64,000 bases of DNA from Planctomycetota bacterium (lineage in GTDB: Bacteria; Planctomycetota; UBA1135; GCA-002686595): positions 45,413 through 109,412 of the forward strand of contig JAQXEK010000006.1 of NCBI GenBank assembly GCA_029250885.1. Reading direction: 5' to 3'. The number at the start of each line of letters is the position of its first letter. Position 1 is the stretch's first letter. The notes below the pieces were generated by a model, which saw only the letters and a program-made list of their open reading frames with translations, searched no databases and was not told the origin of the DNA. Made by a program: the position numbers and the translations under genes. Of this stretch, positions 35,047 through 44,317 are shown in pieces.

Positions 35047-35994
35047 TCAACCTTCTTCGGAGACGACCGGCGGAGCGCTGTCTTCTGTGGGGGCGATGGG
35101 TGCAATGACGCCGAGCGCCTTGGCCAAGACCCAGGGCTTAGAGTCGCGCAGCAGGGGGGTGCGCTGGCGTGAGCGCAGCAGGACGTCGGATGTCAGGCGG
35201 CAGGTGATGCTGCCCTCGTCGAGCCCGGTCAGGTGTGCGAGCTGCTCGCCGCTGGGGCCGTGCAAGGCGGACCCGCCTGAGAAGGCGACGCCATCTTCGA
35301 AGCCGACGCGGTTGGCCCAGGCTACGTAGCACTGGCCGTGCAGGGCGGCTGCCGTGACGATGCTGCGCCAGGTGCCAACGGATTCGAATTCGTCGGCTTG
35401 CCCGCCGGGGTAGAGGCAGGCTTGGCCTTCGAGGTCGGAGTGCGCGCCAGAGCCGTCGGGCCCCACTCCGCGGCCGGGTCCAGCGCTGGCGACTAGGAAG
35501 GCATCAACGCCTTCGAGAATGCGAAGGTATTGGCCTTCCAGGTGCCAGATGTCTTCGCACAGGAACAGGCCAAAGCGACCAAGGCGGCTGTCGACGATGC
35601 CCCACTCGTCCCCGGCCGCGAAGTCCCGGGCCTCGTCAAACATGCCGTAGGAGACGAGGTGCACCTTGCGGTGCTTTGCGAGGAGCTTGCCGTCCTCGAA
35701 GAATCCAAGGCAGTTGTAGAAGCGGCCGTCGGGAGTGCGCTCGACAAAACCCGCCACGATCGAGATGCCTAGGGACAGGTTGCGTAGGGGCTCGAGCTCG
35801 GGACCCTCGGGATCGATGCCTAGGTCAAAGACCTGGTCCCGCAGGAAGTAGCCCGTCAAGGATAGCTCCGGGAAGAGGATCAGATCGGCACCCTCAGCGG
35901 TGGCGGCGCGAATCTGTCGCAGGTGGTCGTCGAGATTCTTATGTAGGTCGCCGAGAGCCGGATTGGTCTGGGCGATGGTCAGTCGCAGGTCCAT
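35047..35994 (-). CDS. Carbon-nitrogen hydrolase, probable glutaminase subunit of NAD synthetase
   Basis: 315 aa nitrilase-fold enzyme with the Glu-Lys-Cys triad: E43 (FPELSLTGYF), K110 (HRKVHLVSYGMFDE) and C146 (FLCEDIW). The 'GMFDE' and 'CEDIWHLEG' segments are typical of the glutaminase domain that is normally fused to NadE. Four bases separate it from nadE, so the glutamine-dependent NAD synthetase is probably split into two chains. Confidence 0.86.
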   Translation of the reverse strand: MDLRLTIAQTNPALGDLHKNLDDHLRQIRAATAEGADLILFPELSLTGYFLRDQVFDLGIDPEGPELEPLRNLSLGISIVAGFVERTPDGRFYNCLGFFEDGKLLAKHRKVHLVSYGMFDEARDFAAGDEWGIVDSRLGRFGLFLCEDIWHLEGQYLRILEGVDAFLVASAGPGRGVGPDGSGAHSDLEGQACLYPGGQADEFESVGTWRSIVTAAALHGQCYVAWANRVGFEDGVAFSGGSALHGPSGEQLAHLTGLDEGSITCRLTSDVLLRSRQRTPLLRDSKPWVLAKALGVIAPIAPTEDSAPPVVSEEG

Positions 35995-36104
35995 GGCGGA
36001 TCTTGCAGGTGCGTCAGGTATGGGTCGAGGGGCGGGGCGCGGGGTCCCGCAGATTTTGGATGATCTCCGGCCGATGCGGTGGCAAAAGGCGGGGAAACGC
36101 CCAG

Positions 36105-37106
<1,002 letters not shown>

Positions 37107-37155
37107 CGTGCGAGACTGAACGCAGCGCCTGGCGGCAGGTTCAGTCGAAGGCGAA

Positions 37156-37404
37156 CTAGCCTTGTTCGATAAGGTCTTCCACCAGGGTCTCGATCTTCTC
37201 CATGGCCATTTCGGTGAACTCCGCGCCAAAGTCGAGCTCGACCACATCAACTTCGTCGAAGTCAATCCGGCCGGTTGCGCGGCTAAAGGGGATACCAAAG
37301 GACCAGGTCAAGCCGTTGCTGCCCTCGATGATTAGTTCAACTTGGTCAGCTCCCTCGACGGGGATGACCTTGTGGGAGAGGGCGGTGTAGCTAGGTTCTG
37401 GCAT
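37156..37404 (-). CDS. Small acidic hypothetical protein
   Basis: 82 aa with an alternating beta-like N-terminal part ('SHKVIPVEGADQVELIIEG') and an acidic helical C-terminus ('EMAMEKIETLVEDLIEQ'). No motif recognised. It is 49 bp upstream of moxR on the same strand, and the start is the ATG at 37404. A longer in-frame extension to 37671 is out-of-context sequence. Confidence 0.6.
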   Translation of the reverse strand: MPEPSYTALSHKVIPVEGADQVELIIEGSNGLTWSFGIPFSRATGRIDFDEVDVVELDFGAEFTEMAMEKIETLVEDLIEQG

Positions 37405-37480
37405 GACTCGGAAATGGGATATTGAGGTGGGCACAAAGTCTAACCCAATGGACCGCGTGTGGCTTGCTGGTCGAGTATTT

Positions 37481-38143
37481 CTAGGCAGAGTGCGGGTCCT
37501 CTGCGCTCTCCTTGGCGCGGAACAGACGCTGACGCTCCACGGCTTCTTGGTGACAGGCATTGCCCGTGCCTCCACCGGGCCTGCTGGAGAGGGTCTTGAG
37601 GTCTTCCTCGCGACCATAGCAGAGCAGAACGTCTTCGGCTTGCAAAGAAGTGTGTGGGCCAGGCGTGGCAAGGGTCTCGCCGCTCGCCCGCAAGACGCTC
37701 AGCACGAGCACGCCCTCGGAGATCATCGCTAGCTCGCGCAGCCCCACGAAGAGCTTCTGCAGTAGCGCGTTGAGGATGTGGTTGAGGAAGCGCACCTTGG
37801 ACAGGAATAGCAGCACCACACACCCGAGGATTAGGAAGACAATGGACCGGAATGTGTCGTCCGTGCGGTCCGCGCCCAGGCCTACGATCAGCGCACCAAG
37901 GGCAGAGAAGAGCCCTGCATTGCCCAGCAACATAAGCAGGCTGATGATGCGTCGGCGAGCGGCGTGCCCAACGATGGCCTCGGACTCGGAGGTCGTGAAG
38001 CCGACACCCGAGAAGGCGGAGAGGGATTGGAACCGCGCCGCGTCGAGAGAGAGCCCCGTCATCGTGAGAGCCACTGCTCCCGCCCGCACCACTAGGAGCG
38101 AGAGCATGATGATTAGTAGCAGGGTCGCGAATTCGAAACTCAT
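37481..38143 (-). CDS. Membrane protein with C-terminal TrkA-C-like domain
   Basis: 220 aa. Three to four hydrophobic segments (about 3-35, 68-88, 95-115) are followed by 'SEGVLVLSVLRASGETLATPGPHTSLQAEDVLLCYGREEDLKTL' (about 140-185), which has the beta-alpha pattern of TrkA-C/RCK-C domains that bind ligands in ion channels and transporters. It could gate a small ion-conducting membrane unit. A second frame in this region (37440-38270) is a shadow. Confidence 0.7.
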   Translation of the reverse strand: MSFEFATLLLIIMLSLLVVRAGAVALTMTGLSLDAARFQSLSAFSGVGFTTSESEAIVGHAARRRIISLLMLLGNAGLFSALGALIVGLGADRTDDTFRSIVFLILGCVVLLFLSKVRFLNHILNALLQKLFVGLRELAMISEGVLVLSVLRASGETLATPGPHTSLQAEDVLLCYGREEDLKTLSSRPGGGTGNACHQEAVERQRLFRAKESAEDPHSA

Positions 38144-38193
38144 AAAGCTTGGTTTGGTTCTCTATGTCGTCAGGCGAACAGGCCTCAATTGAG

Positions 38194-39039
38194 TCAGTTG
38201 CCTGCGCGCCGGACGCGCCAGAACTCGAAGTCGTGAAAGAGGTGCGTTGAGAGCTCGCGATCCAACTCAAAGCCAGCTTGGCGAAGCTCGGCGTGGCGTT
38301 CGGCCTTGGGAACCTTGTGATCAGCCGGCGGCCCTACGGGTAGATCGCCCTCCTTGTACTCGAGCAGCACAAGGAATCCTCCGGGCTTTAGCTGGGTCAG
38401 GAGGAGCTCGAGATAGGCCACGCGCCCTTCAATGTGGTGGTAGGTGTCTGCGATGAAGATCGTATCGCAGGAGCTGCGCGGAAGGTGGGGCGTAGAGTAG
38501 GACGCAAGAACGGGGACCACATTCTCAATGCGGCGCTCAAGCAAGCCTTCGCGCACGGCATCAAGCTGGGCCGGCTCCACGTCGACCGCAAAGACGAACC
38601 CGTCCGGGACCAACTTGACCAAGGGCCAGACAAAGACGCCGGGACCGCAGCCAACGTCGGCTAAGACCGAGTCCGGGCGGAGTCCTGCGAACTCAAACAT
38701 CCGCTCGACGACTAGCTCGGGCTTGAGCTCGCGAATCCGCTCGTCCGACTGCAGCATCGCCACGTACTTGGCCGTGTCCCGGGGGCCATGGAGGTCCCGG
38801 TTCGGAGAGGCTCCGCCAAGGTCTGGCTGGTCGCTTTGGTGGGGTGCATCCCCGTGTAGGCTAGGTGCAGCGTTGTGGGAGGTGGGATCAGCAGGGAGTC
38901 CATCCACAGGCTCGCTAAGAGCGTCCACTGATCCCGAATCGGAAGGGTACGGCTCGCCTTGACCGGGTCCTTGGCAGGCCCCGAGACAAGAGAGTCCAAC
39001 GGCGGCAAAACCAAGTAGGCAGTTTGAAGTCAATCGCAT
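38194..39039 (-). CDS. SAM-dependent methyltransferase domain with lipoprotein signal
   Basis: 281 aa. The first 22 residues form a lipoprotein signal peptide with lipobox LGAC (C22). A low-complexity, Pro/Asp-rich linker (about 23-85) follows, and then a class I methyltransferase with motif I DVGCGPG (128-134) and later motifs ('FIADTYHHIEGRVAYLELL', 'LKPGGFLVLLEYKEGD'). The domain would be periplasmic or on the outer membrane, where SAM supply is unclear. The substrate is unknown. Confidence 0.78.
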   Translation of the reverse strand: MRLTSNCLLGFAAVGLSCLGACQGPGQGEPYPSDSGSVDALSEPVDGLPADPTSHNAAPSLHGDAPHQSDQPDLGGASPNRDLHGPRDTAKYVAMLQSDERIRELKPELVVERMFEFAGLRPDSVLADVGCGPGVFVWPLVKLVPDGFVFAVDVEPAQLDAVREGLLERRIENVVPVLASYSTPHLPRSSCDTIFIADTYHHIEGRVAYLELLLTQLKPGGFLVLLEYKEGDLPVGPPADHKVPKAERHAELRQAGFELDRELSTHLFHDFEFWRVRRAGN

Positions 39040-39191
39040 GGCATGAATCTTAGGGACGGAAATGCGACCCTAGCAAACGGATCCCAGACTCTGCTACTAC
39101 GCCCCCATTTTGCCCACGATTCTCCCCAAACAAAAGTAGACTCCCACCCGAGCACCCCATCTCCCCAAGCACCTCCTAGGTATTTTATACG

Positions 39192-39410
39192 GTGAGTAAG
39201 AACGAAACCAAGACCCCCTCCAGCTACCGCCGCGATCGCCGCTTCCGATTGCTTCGCTCAATCCGTGTCTTTGCGCTCGGTGGGCTCTGGGTCATTTTTG
39301 CCATCACGATGAACTTCGCCACCCATTGGCTTGGCCTAGGCCTCTTTGTGATCCTCGCCGTCAACGCCACCCTAGACTTCCGTGATGCCAAGCGGCGCAC
39401 CAAGCCCTAA
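39192..39410 (+). CDS. Small membrane protein
   Basis: 72 aa from a GTG. A basic N-terminus (KKRDRRFRLLR-like) precedes one or two hydrophobic segments (about 24-60), followed by a short basic tail. No family recognised. It precedes an SDR gene by 4 bp and may be co-transcribed. Confidence 0.55.
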   Translation: MSKNETKTPSSYRRDRRFRLLRSIRVFALGGLWVIFAITMNFATHWLGLGLFVILAVNATLDFRDAKRRTKP

Positions 39411-39414
39411 CCCC

Positions 39415-40074
39415 ATGTCTACCTACCTGATCACTGGAGCCAACCGCGGCATCGGTCTCGAACTCTGCCGCCAACTCGTCGCCTTGGGCCACGAAGTCCT
39501 CGCCACGTGCCGGAGCACCTCGCCCGAGCTCGACGCCCTGGGGGCCACGGTCTTCGAGGGGGTAAACGTCGGGGACGACGCATCTATGGAGGGGTTGGCT
39601 CGGTCGCTGCAAGGCCGAAGGCTGGATGTGGTTGTTGCCAACGCCGGCGTTATGCACCGAGACGGCATCGATAATATGGACATGGATCGAGTGCGCCAGC
39701 AGCTTGAGGTGAATACCCTCGGTCCATTGCGTACGGCGATGGGTTTGCGGGAAAACCTAAACCACGGTGGAAAGTTCGCGATCATCAGCAGCCTGATGGG
39801 CTCATTGGCCGACAACGGATCTGGCGGCTACTACGGCTATCGCATGTCGAAGGCCGCTGTGAACGCAGTCGGCGTCAGCCTGTCGAAGGACCTGGCAGAC
39901 AGCGGCATCGCGGTTGGGATCCTGCACCCTGGCATGGTCGCCACGGACATGACCGGCGGACGCGGCATTACAGTCGAGCAGTCCGTTCAAGGCCTGCTAA
40001 AGCGCATCGAAGAGCTGACCCTTGCGAGCTCTGGCGAGTTCCGTCACCAGGACGGCCAGGCCCTTCCCTGGTAG
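39415..40074 (+). CDS. Short-chain dehydrogenase/reductase (SDR), second
   Basis: 219 aa. It has the cofactor motif TGANRGIG (7-14), VANAGVM for the NAG element, catalytic Ser in ISSLMGS and YRMSK (Tyr and Lys), all in standard spacing. It is shorter than the first SDR. The start is the ATG 4 bp after the small membrane protein stop. Substrate unknown. Confidence 0.88.
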   Translation: MSTYLITGANRGIGLELCRQLVALGHEVLATCRSTSPELDALGATVFEGVNVGDDASMEGLARSLQGRRLDVVVANAGVMHRDGIDNMDMDRVRQQLEVNTLGPLRTAMGLRENLNHGGKFAIISSLMGSLADNGSGGYYGYRMSKAAVNAVGVSLSKDLADSGIAVGILHPGMVATDMTGGRGITVEQSVQGLLKRIEELTLASSGEFRHQDGQALPW

Positions 40075-40086
40075 GCCAGTTCGGTC

Positions 40087-41094
40087 CTAGCTTGCCATCG
40101 AGACGAGTAGAGCGACCGTTACGAGGGCAAGGATAACTGAAGCACCGATTCCCACGGCCAGCAGCACGCGCTTGAAGCTCCAAGGCGAATTGCCTGTGAT
40201 CGCGGTCGCATCTTGGCCGCTGATGACCGCACGGTAGAGCTTGCCTTCGTACCGATAGGCGAGTACCCATGCGGGCAGGGACAAGCGCTTCGTCACCAGG
40301 CCTTCCAACAAGACGGAGGCGTGCACCTTGCGACTCCTCGTGCCGGGCACGTGGCGAGCGGCGACTCGGCCCGCGGCCGTTCGCTCGATCGCGCGCACGA
40401 TGCGCTTGCGGGCGAGGGACCGCTGGACGTCAAAACTCTCGATCAGCGCCCCTTCCAGGTCGACGGAATCCGCAGGCGAGCTGTGGGGCTTTGGCTGGAT
40501 CTCCGCAAGCACGTAGCTGTCCGAGATGTAATCGACCTCGTCGTCGTTGAGTCCGCGGGAAGCACTCACCAAGAGGTTGTCAAACTCCATCGAGGTCTCG
40601 CCAGAGTGGGGTGCCCAACTCGACGTTCGGCTGCCTTTGTCGGAGTCCGCCGTCCAGCTAACCTCGGCCCGTGCATCGAAGACCCAGCCAACCCAGAAGA
40701 GGGGCTTGAGGCTCTCGAGGGTTGCCCGGGACGCGAGGTCCCGGGGGCGAAAGAAGCCGCGATCCGCCAGCCACGACCTGAGAGCCTCCTGGGCCTCAAT
40801 CTTGGTCACTCGGAACGGCAAGAACCCGCAGGTCTGCTCGGGTGGATCGGAGATCTCGTCGAGGCGCATGACTGAGCTACAGAAGCTGCAGCTAGGCGCG
40901 CCGACCTTCGCGTCGTAAGCGACTGCCGCCCCGCAGCCTTCACAGCGCAGGACCTGGATGGCGAGCTTTTGCCTTTCGTCGGCGACCTCGCTGGGAGAGC
41001 TCAGACCGCAGATAGCACAGCGCAGGTCGCCGCGCTCGAGAGGGGTCCGGCAGCGCTCGCAGGTAGGATTAGTCGCGTCGATGGTCGAACTCAT
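40087..41094 (-). CDS. Membrane-anchored double zinc-ribbon protein (paralogue B)
   Basis: 335 aa. It has two zinc ribbons near the N-terminus (C12, C15, C26, C29 and C51, C54, C69, C72), a beta-rich middle domain with 'FLPFRVTKIEAQEALRSWL' and 'LKPLFWVGWVFDARAEVSW', and a C-terminal membrane helix (about 310-332). The middle domain resembles that of the adjacent 316-aa protein. Its ATG overlaps the 316-aa gene stop by 4 bp. Function unknown. Confidence 0.72.
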   Translation of the reverse strand: MSSTIDATNPTCERCRTPLERGDLRCAICGLSSPSEVADERQKLAIQVLRCEGCGAAVAYDAKVGAPSCSFCSSVMRLDEISDPPEQTCGFLPFRVTKIEAQEALRSWLADRGFFRPRDLASRATLESLKPLFWVGWVFDARAEVSWTADSDKGSRTSSWAPHSGETSMEFDNLLVSASRGLNDDEVDYISDSYVLAEIQPKPHSSPADSVDLEGALIESFDVQRSLARKRIVRAIERTAAGRVAARHVPGTRSRKVHASVLLEGLVTKRLSLPAWVLAYRYEGKLYRAVISGQDATAITGNSPWSFKRVLLAVGIGASVILALVTVALLVSMAS

Positions 41095-42041
41095 AGCGCA
41101 GATGCCCCCGCGATCAAGAGCGCGATCATTGCGATTACGCCAAGGGCCAGGAGCACGGAGATCAGGATCTTGGCCATGGACCGAGGTACCTCGCCTTGGA
41201 CCTCGCCGGTTTGGCCGTTGACTAAGATGCGCAGGGTCTGGTCGTCACCCCACCGCGCCGCAAAGACGTAGATCGGCAGCAACACCAGGTCCGTGTTCTC
41301 TTCGCTAAAGCTGGTGTCGAAGTCGACCAGGGTTGAGCTGTCGCCGGGCATGAACGCCTTTAGCTTGGCCGCCACCTTATCCGTGGCCTCGTCGCGCCCA
41401 ATCCGGAAGCCCTCGTCTCGAGAGAGTGTTGCCTCTTCCGCCGACCAGCCCGAGACGACTGCTGCGTCGTAGCGACGCATGGCACGCAGGTCGAAGGGCT
41501 CAATCGTCTCAAGTTCTTCGTTGCCAAGCCCGCACGAAGCGGTGACCACAATGTCCAAAACGTAAGCGGAGTGATTTCCGGTCAACTTTCGGTACTCGGT
41601 CTTAGTGACCGTGCGTGTTCGGATCTGGGTATTGCCCTTCGAGTCCGTGGTCGTGTAGGTTTCGGTCGTCGTGTAATTCTCACCAATGCTAGCGTGGTAG
41701 CTTGAGCGCGCCACCGCGCCGTACAACCAAGCGGGCAGGTAGATACCTTGGATCCCTGTGACCTTGGCTTGCTTGATGGCGCTTGGCGCAAACAGGCGGG
41801 ACCTAGAGATCCAACCCTCCACGCGCCGGGTCGCCTCCTCGCGCGTGACGTCGAACCCCAGGATAAAGTCCGGCTGATCCTTGCGGTGCCCCCCTTTGTC
41901 CACCGGGCGGTCAACCACTGACGGGGACGCGCAGTACGGGCAGTTCGCCGCGAACCGATGGGCGGGCATGGTGATTGTCGCGCCGCAGTCTTTGCACTGG
42001 ACCTCGAGTACGGGCACGATTCCAGTCTCTATCGCGCTCAT
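41091..42041 (-). CDS. Membrane-anchored zinc-ribbon protein (paralogue A)
   Basis: 316 aa. It has a single zinc ribbon (C16, C19, C34, C37), then 'FILGFDVTREEATRRVEGWISRS' and 'QGIYLPAWLYGAVARSSYHASIGENYTTTETY', and one C-terminal membrane helix (about 293-312). The order of ribbon, middle domain and tail anchor matches paralogue B. It overlaps both neighbours by 4 bp (ATGA), so the genes are translationally coupled. Function unknown. Confidence 0.72.
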   Translation of the reverse strand: MSAIETGIVPVLEVQCKDCGATITMPAHRFAANCPYCASPSVVDRPVDKGGHRKDQPDFILGFDVTREEATRRVEGWISRSRLFAPSAIKQAKVTGIQGIYLPAWLYGAVARSSYHASIGENYTTTETYTTTDSKGNTQIRTRTVTKTEYRKLTGNHSAYVLDIVVTASCGLGNEELETIEPFDLRAMRRYDAAVVSGWSAEEATLSRDEGFRIGRDEATDKVAAKLKAFMPGDSSTLVDFDTSFSEENTDLVLLPIYVFAARWGDDQTLRILVNGQTGEVQGEVPRSMAKILISVLLALGVIAMIALLIAGASAL

Positions 42042-42511
42042 TCCACCAACTCAATGGCCATGCCAGGCGCGACCTCGCCCGGTTCAAGAACCTTGCAGAG
42101 TAGCCCGCTTCTACCCAACATCAAGTCGGGCAGACGCTTGTCGATCGAACTCAAAGTTACGCAGGGCGAGCGCATGTCCGTGATCTCCAAGAGAATGCGG
42201 CCAGCGGAGACACTAGACCTGGGAGCACGACCGATGGCGAGTTGGTCGCCGGGCCGCAGGCTGGAAAAGTCAAGCCCCTCCACGCGCAGGTTCTCACCAA
42301 ACTGGCCGGGCTCGCCTAGGGGTACGCCGTCACTGCCTAAGTCCTTCACCTCCTTTTGGGAAAGTAAGCAGACGGCCCGGTCGATGCCCCCGTGGAATTC
42401 CAGCAAGCGCTGAGCATCTCCCTCGAGACCGGACTCTGTCACCCGCGTCACGGAGACCGTGCGCTTTGGAATGCCACCGGGTCCAATGCAGACCGCCAAG
42501 ATCCGCCCCAC
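42038..42511 (-). CDS. MOSC-domain protein
   Basis: 157 aa from a GTG one base after the mltA-like stop. 'SVTRVTESGLEGDAQRLLEFHGGIDRAVCLLS' and 'FGENLRVEGLDFSSLRPGDQLAIG' give the MOSC fold, and the conserved cysteine lies in 'MRSPCVTL'. MOSC domains bind molybdenum cofactor or transfer sulfur. It is the short, single-domain form. An upstream in-frame start at 42592 exists but lies in the mltA-like gene. Confidence 0.78.
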   Translation of the reverse strand: MGRILAVCIGPGGIPKRTVSVTRVTESGLEGDAQRLLEFHGGIDRAVCLLSQKEVKDLGSDGVPLGEPGQFGENLRVEGLDFSSLRPGDQLAIGRAPRSSVSAGRILLEITDMRSPCVTLSSIDKRLPDLMLGRSGLLCKVLEPGEVAPGMAIELVE

Positions 42512-42512
42512 C

Positions 42513-43724
42513 TTAATTAAGAAAAAGGTAGTACATCTGGCCTGGCGTCTTAATGCGCCCCGCCATCTCTTCGGCGGCGGGCCCGATGCCAATGTATAGG
42601 TCTGCGCGTCCCGCAGTGCGAATGGCTCCGCCGGTATCCTGGTCGAACAGGAACTGCCTCATAGGGATGCGCTCTGCGGCGTGCGCACCGGGAAGCTCGG
42701 CGTCCACAAACATGATGGAGGCTCGGGGGAAGAGCGTCTTGTCCGTGGCGACCGAACGACGGGCCGTGACGGGCACGTCTAGGCTCCCGTGGGGGTTGCC
42801 CTCGATGGGCTGGAAGAAGACGTAGGAGGGGTTGCGGTTGAGGTACTCGTTTACGAGCGCTGGGGAGGCCGTGACCGACCAGTCGCGGATGCGCTGCAGG
42901 TTGAGACCATCCCTGGGCAAGACGCCGTCTGCAATAAGCTGCTTGCCCAGGCTGACGTAGGTCGCGCCGTTCTTGCCAGCGTAGCCGAAGCGCGCGATGG
43001 ACCCGTCGGGAAGTCGGACGAAGGCCGAGCCGTTGACATGTGCGATGAAGGAGTCGAGCGGGTTCGACAGCCAGACAAGCTCCAACCCGCGGCCCTTAAG
43101 AAATCCCGCGTTCTCGATGGCAGACCGGCTCGGGTAGGGCAGGGTGGCTTCTCCAACCTTCCAACCCAGGGTCTTGCCCGCCTTGTCCTTGATCAGGTCA
43201 TCCGGCAGTGCGTAGAGGGGATGGTCGTAGCCGGGAGCTTTGGTCAGGCTGCCCTCTAACAGTGGTGTACAGTAGCCCGTAAAGAGAACGCCGCCTCCGC
43301 GGCCGTCCCAACCCGCGCTCTTGTACCAAGTGAACTCTTCGCGAATGGCTCGGTCAAAGCTCGCCTTCGTTCCACTGTTCACAAGCAGGTCCCGGAAGCG
43401 AACCAGGCTGGCTTGGGCTCGGTCGATGGTGACGCCTTCGATGGGGAAGAACTTCGAGGCGTGGGGCCGATGAATCCAGTCGATGGACTGGTCCAGTGCG
43501 GGCAAGATCTCATCTCGCATGGCCCAATCCATGGCGAAGGCCGGGACATCTTCATCCATAACCGGCAACAGCGCAGACGCGCCATTGGCAAGTCCTTGGC
43601 CGTAGTCCGGGGTCGAGACACAGCTAGTCAGTAGTAAAAGGCTACCGGCAATCAATCGACCCAGTCTTTCTATGCCGCCGCGCACTTGCTCGACAGCCCT
43701 CTCTGCAGGTTTCCGGCTCTTCAT
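42513..43724 (-). CDS. mltA: MltA-like lytic transglycosylase lipoprotein
   Basis: 403 aa. A lipobox ends at C35 (LLTSC). The MltA and 3D-type domains show 'GVLFTGYCTPLLEGS' (usual GYYTP with one Tyr replaced by Cys) and the C-terminal DTGGAI (363-368) with RAD (373-375). It would cut murein glycan strands at the outer membrane. First gene of a tight four-gene minus-strand operon. Confidence 0.88.
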   Translation of the reverse strand: MKSRKPAERAVEQVRGGIERLGRLIAGSLLLLTSCVSTPDYGQGLANGASALLPVMDEDVPAFAMDWAMRDEILPALDQSIDWIHRPHASKFFPIEGVTIDRAQASLVRFRDLLVNSGTKASFDRAIREEFTWYKSAGWDGRGGGVLFTGYCTPLLEGSLTKAPGYDHPLYALPDDLIKDKAGKTLGWKVGEATLPYPSRSAIENAGFLKGRGLELVWLSNPLDSFIAHVNGSAFVRLPDGSIARFGYAGKNGATYVSLGKQLIADGVLPRDGLNLQRIRDWSVTASPALVNEYLNRNPSYVFFQPIEGNPHGSLDVPVTARRSVATDKTLFPRASIMFVDAELPGAHAAERIPMRQFLFDQDTGGAIRTAGRADLYIGIGPAAEEMAGRIKTPGQMYYLFLN

Positions 43725-43807
43725 GAGTCGAGGATAGCGAACGATGCTTGTAGCTCCGAGGGAATTGCTACCTGATTCGAAGGCCCAAGGCGGCGCGAAG
43801 AGGGAAA

Positions 43808-44311
43808 CTAGATCGAGGACTCTTTAAAAGCAATCGTGACCGTATAGCGGTCGCGCACCTTGCGGGCGGCGGTCAGCTGGACGGTGCCTTGGCCGCGGGC
43901 GCTGCGGTGCGTGATCTTAATCTCGATTGTCGGACTAGCGCCAGGGGAGTAGGGCTCCAGGTAGGTGGCCTCAGGGTCCGTGTCGGCCCTAAAGCCCCGG
44001 GCAAAAATGTCCTTGCGCAGGGAGTCAAACAGGTCCTTGCCCAACTGCTCGATCTGTGCACTGTCACATTCGAAATCCCCCGACCAGGCCGAATCGGCTT
44101 CCCAACTCGTAGCACTGGTGCGGAACGATGTGCTCCCCATCGAGCCTGTCCACGCTCCGTCGACGGTCGAGCTTTCGTCCAGGGTAAACAGCATGTAGCC
44201 ACCAGCCACAATAGCGGAGTAAGTGGCATCTCCACTAAAGTAGCTGCTGCCGCAGCCGGACAGGAGTACGGCTGCGCCAGCAAGTAGGCTTTTGTCGAAG
44301 AGGTTTTGCAT
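43808..44311 (-). CDS. Small hypothetical lipoprotein
   Basis: 167 aa with lipobox LLSGC (C20). The mature part is beta-rich, with 'TIEIKITHRSARGQGTVQLTAARKV' at the end. No family recognised. It lies 6 bp after the transketolase stop and may be its operon partner, although no functional link is evident. Confidence 0.6.
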   Translation of the reverse strand: MQNLFDKSLLAGAAVLLSGCGSSYFSGDATYSAIVAGGYMLFTLDESSTVDGAWTGSMGSTSFRTSATSWEADSAWSGDFECDSAQIEQLGKDLFDSLRKDIFARGFRADTDPEATYLEPYSPGASPTIEIKITHRSARGQGTVQLTAARKVRDRYTVTIAFKESSI

Positions 44312-44317
44312 AGATTC

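Noticed and set aside
37440..38270. Longer minus-strand ORF over the TrkA-C membrane protein.
   Set aside because: It is in another frame; the 220-aa frame has membrane segments and a TrkA-C-like domain, the longer one has only low-complexity basic sequence.
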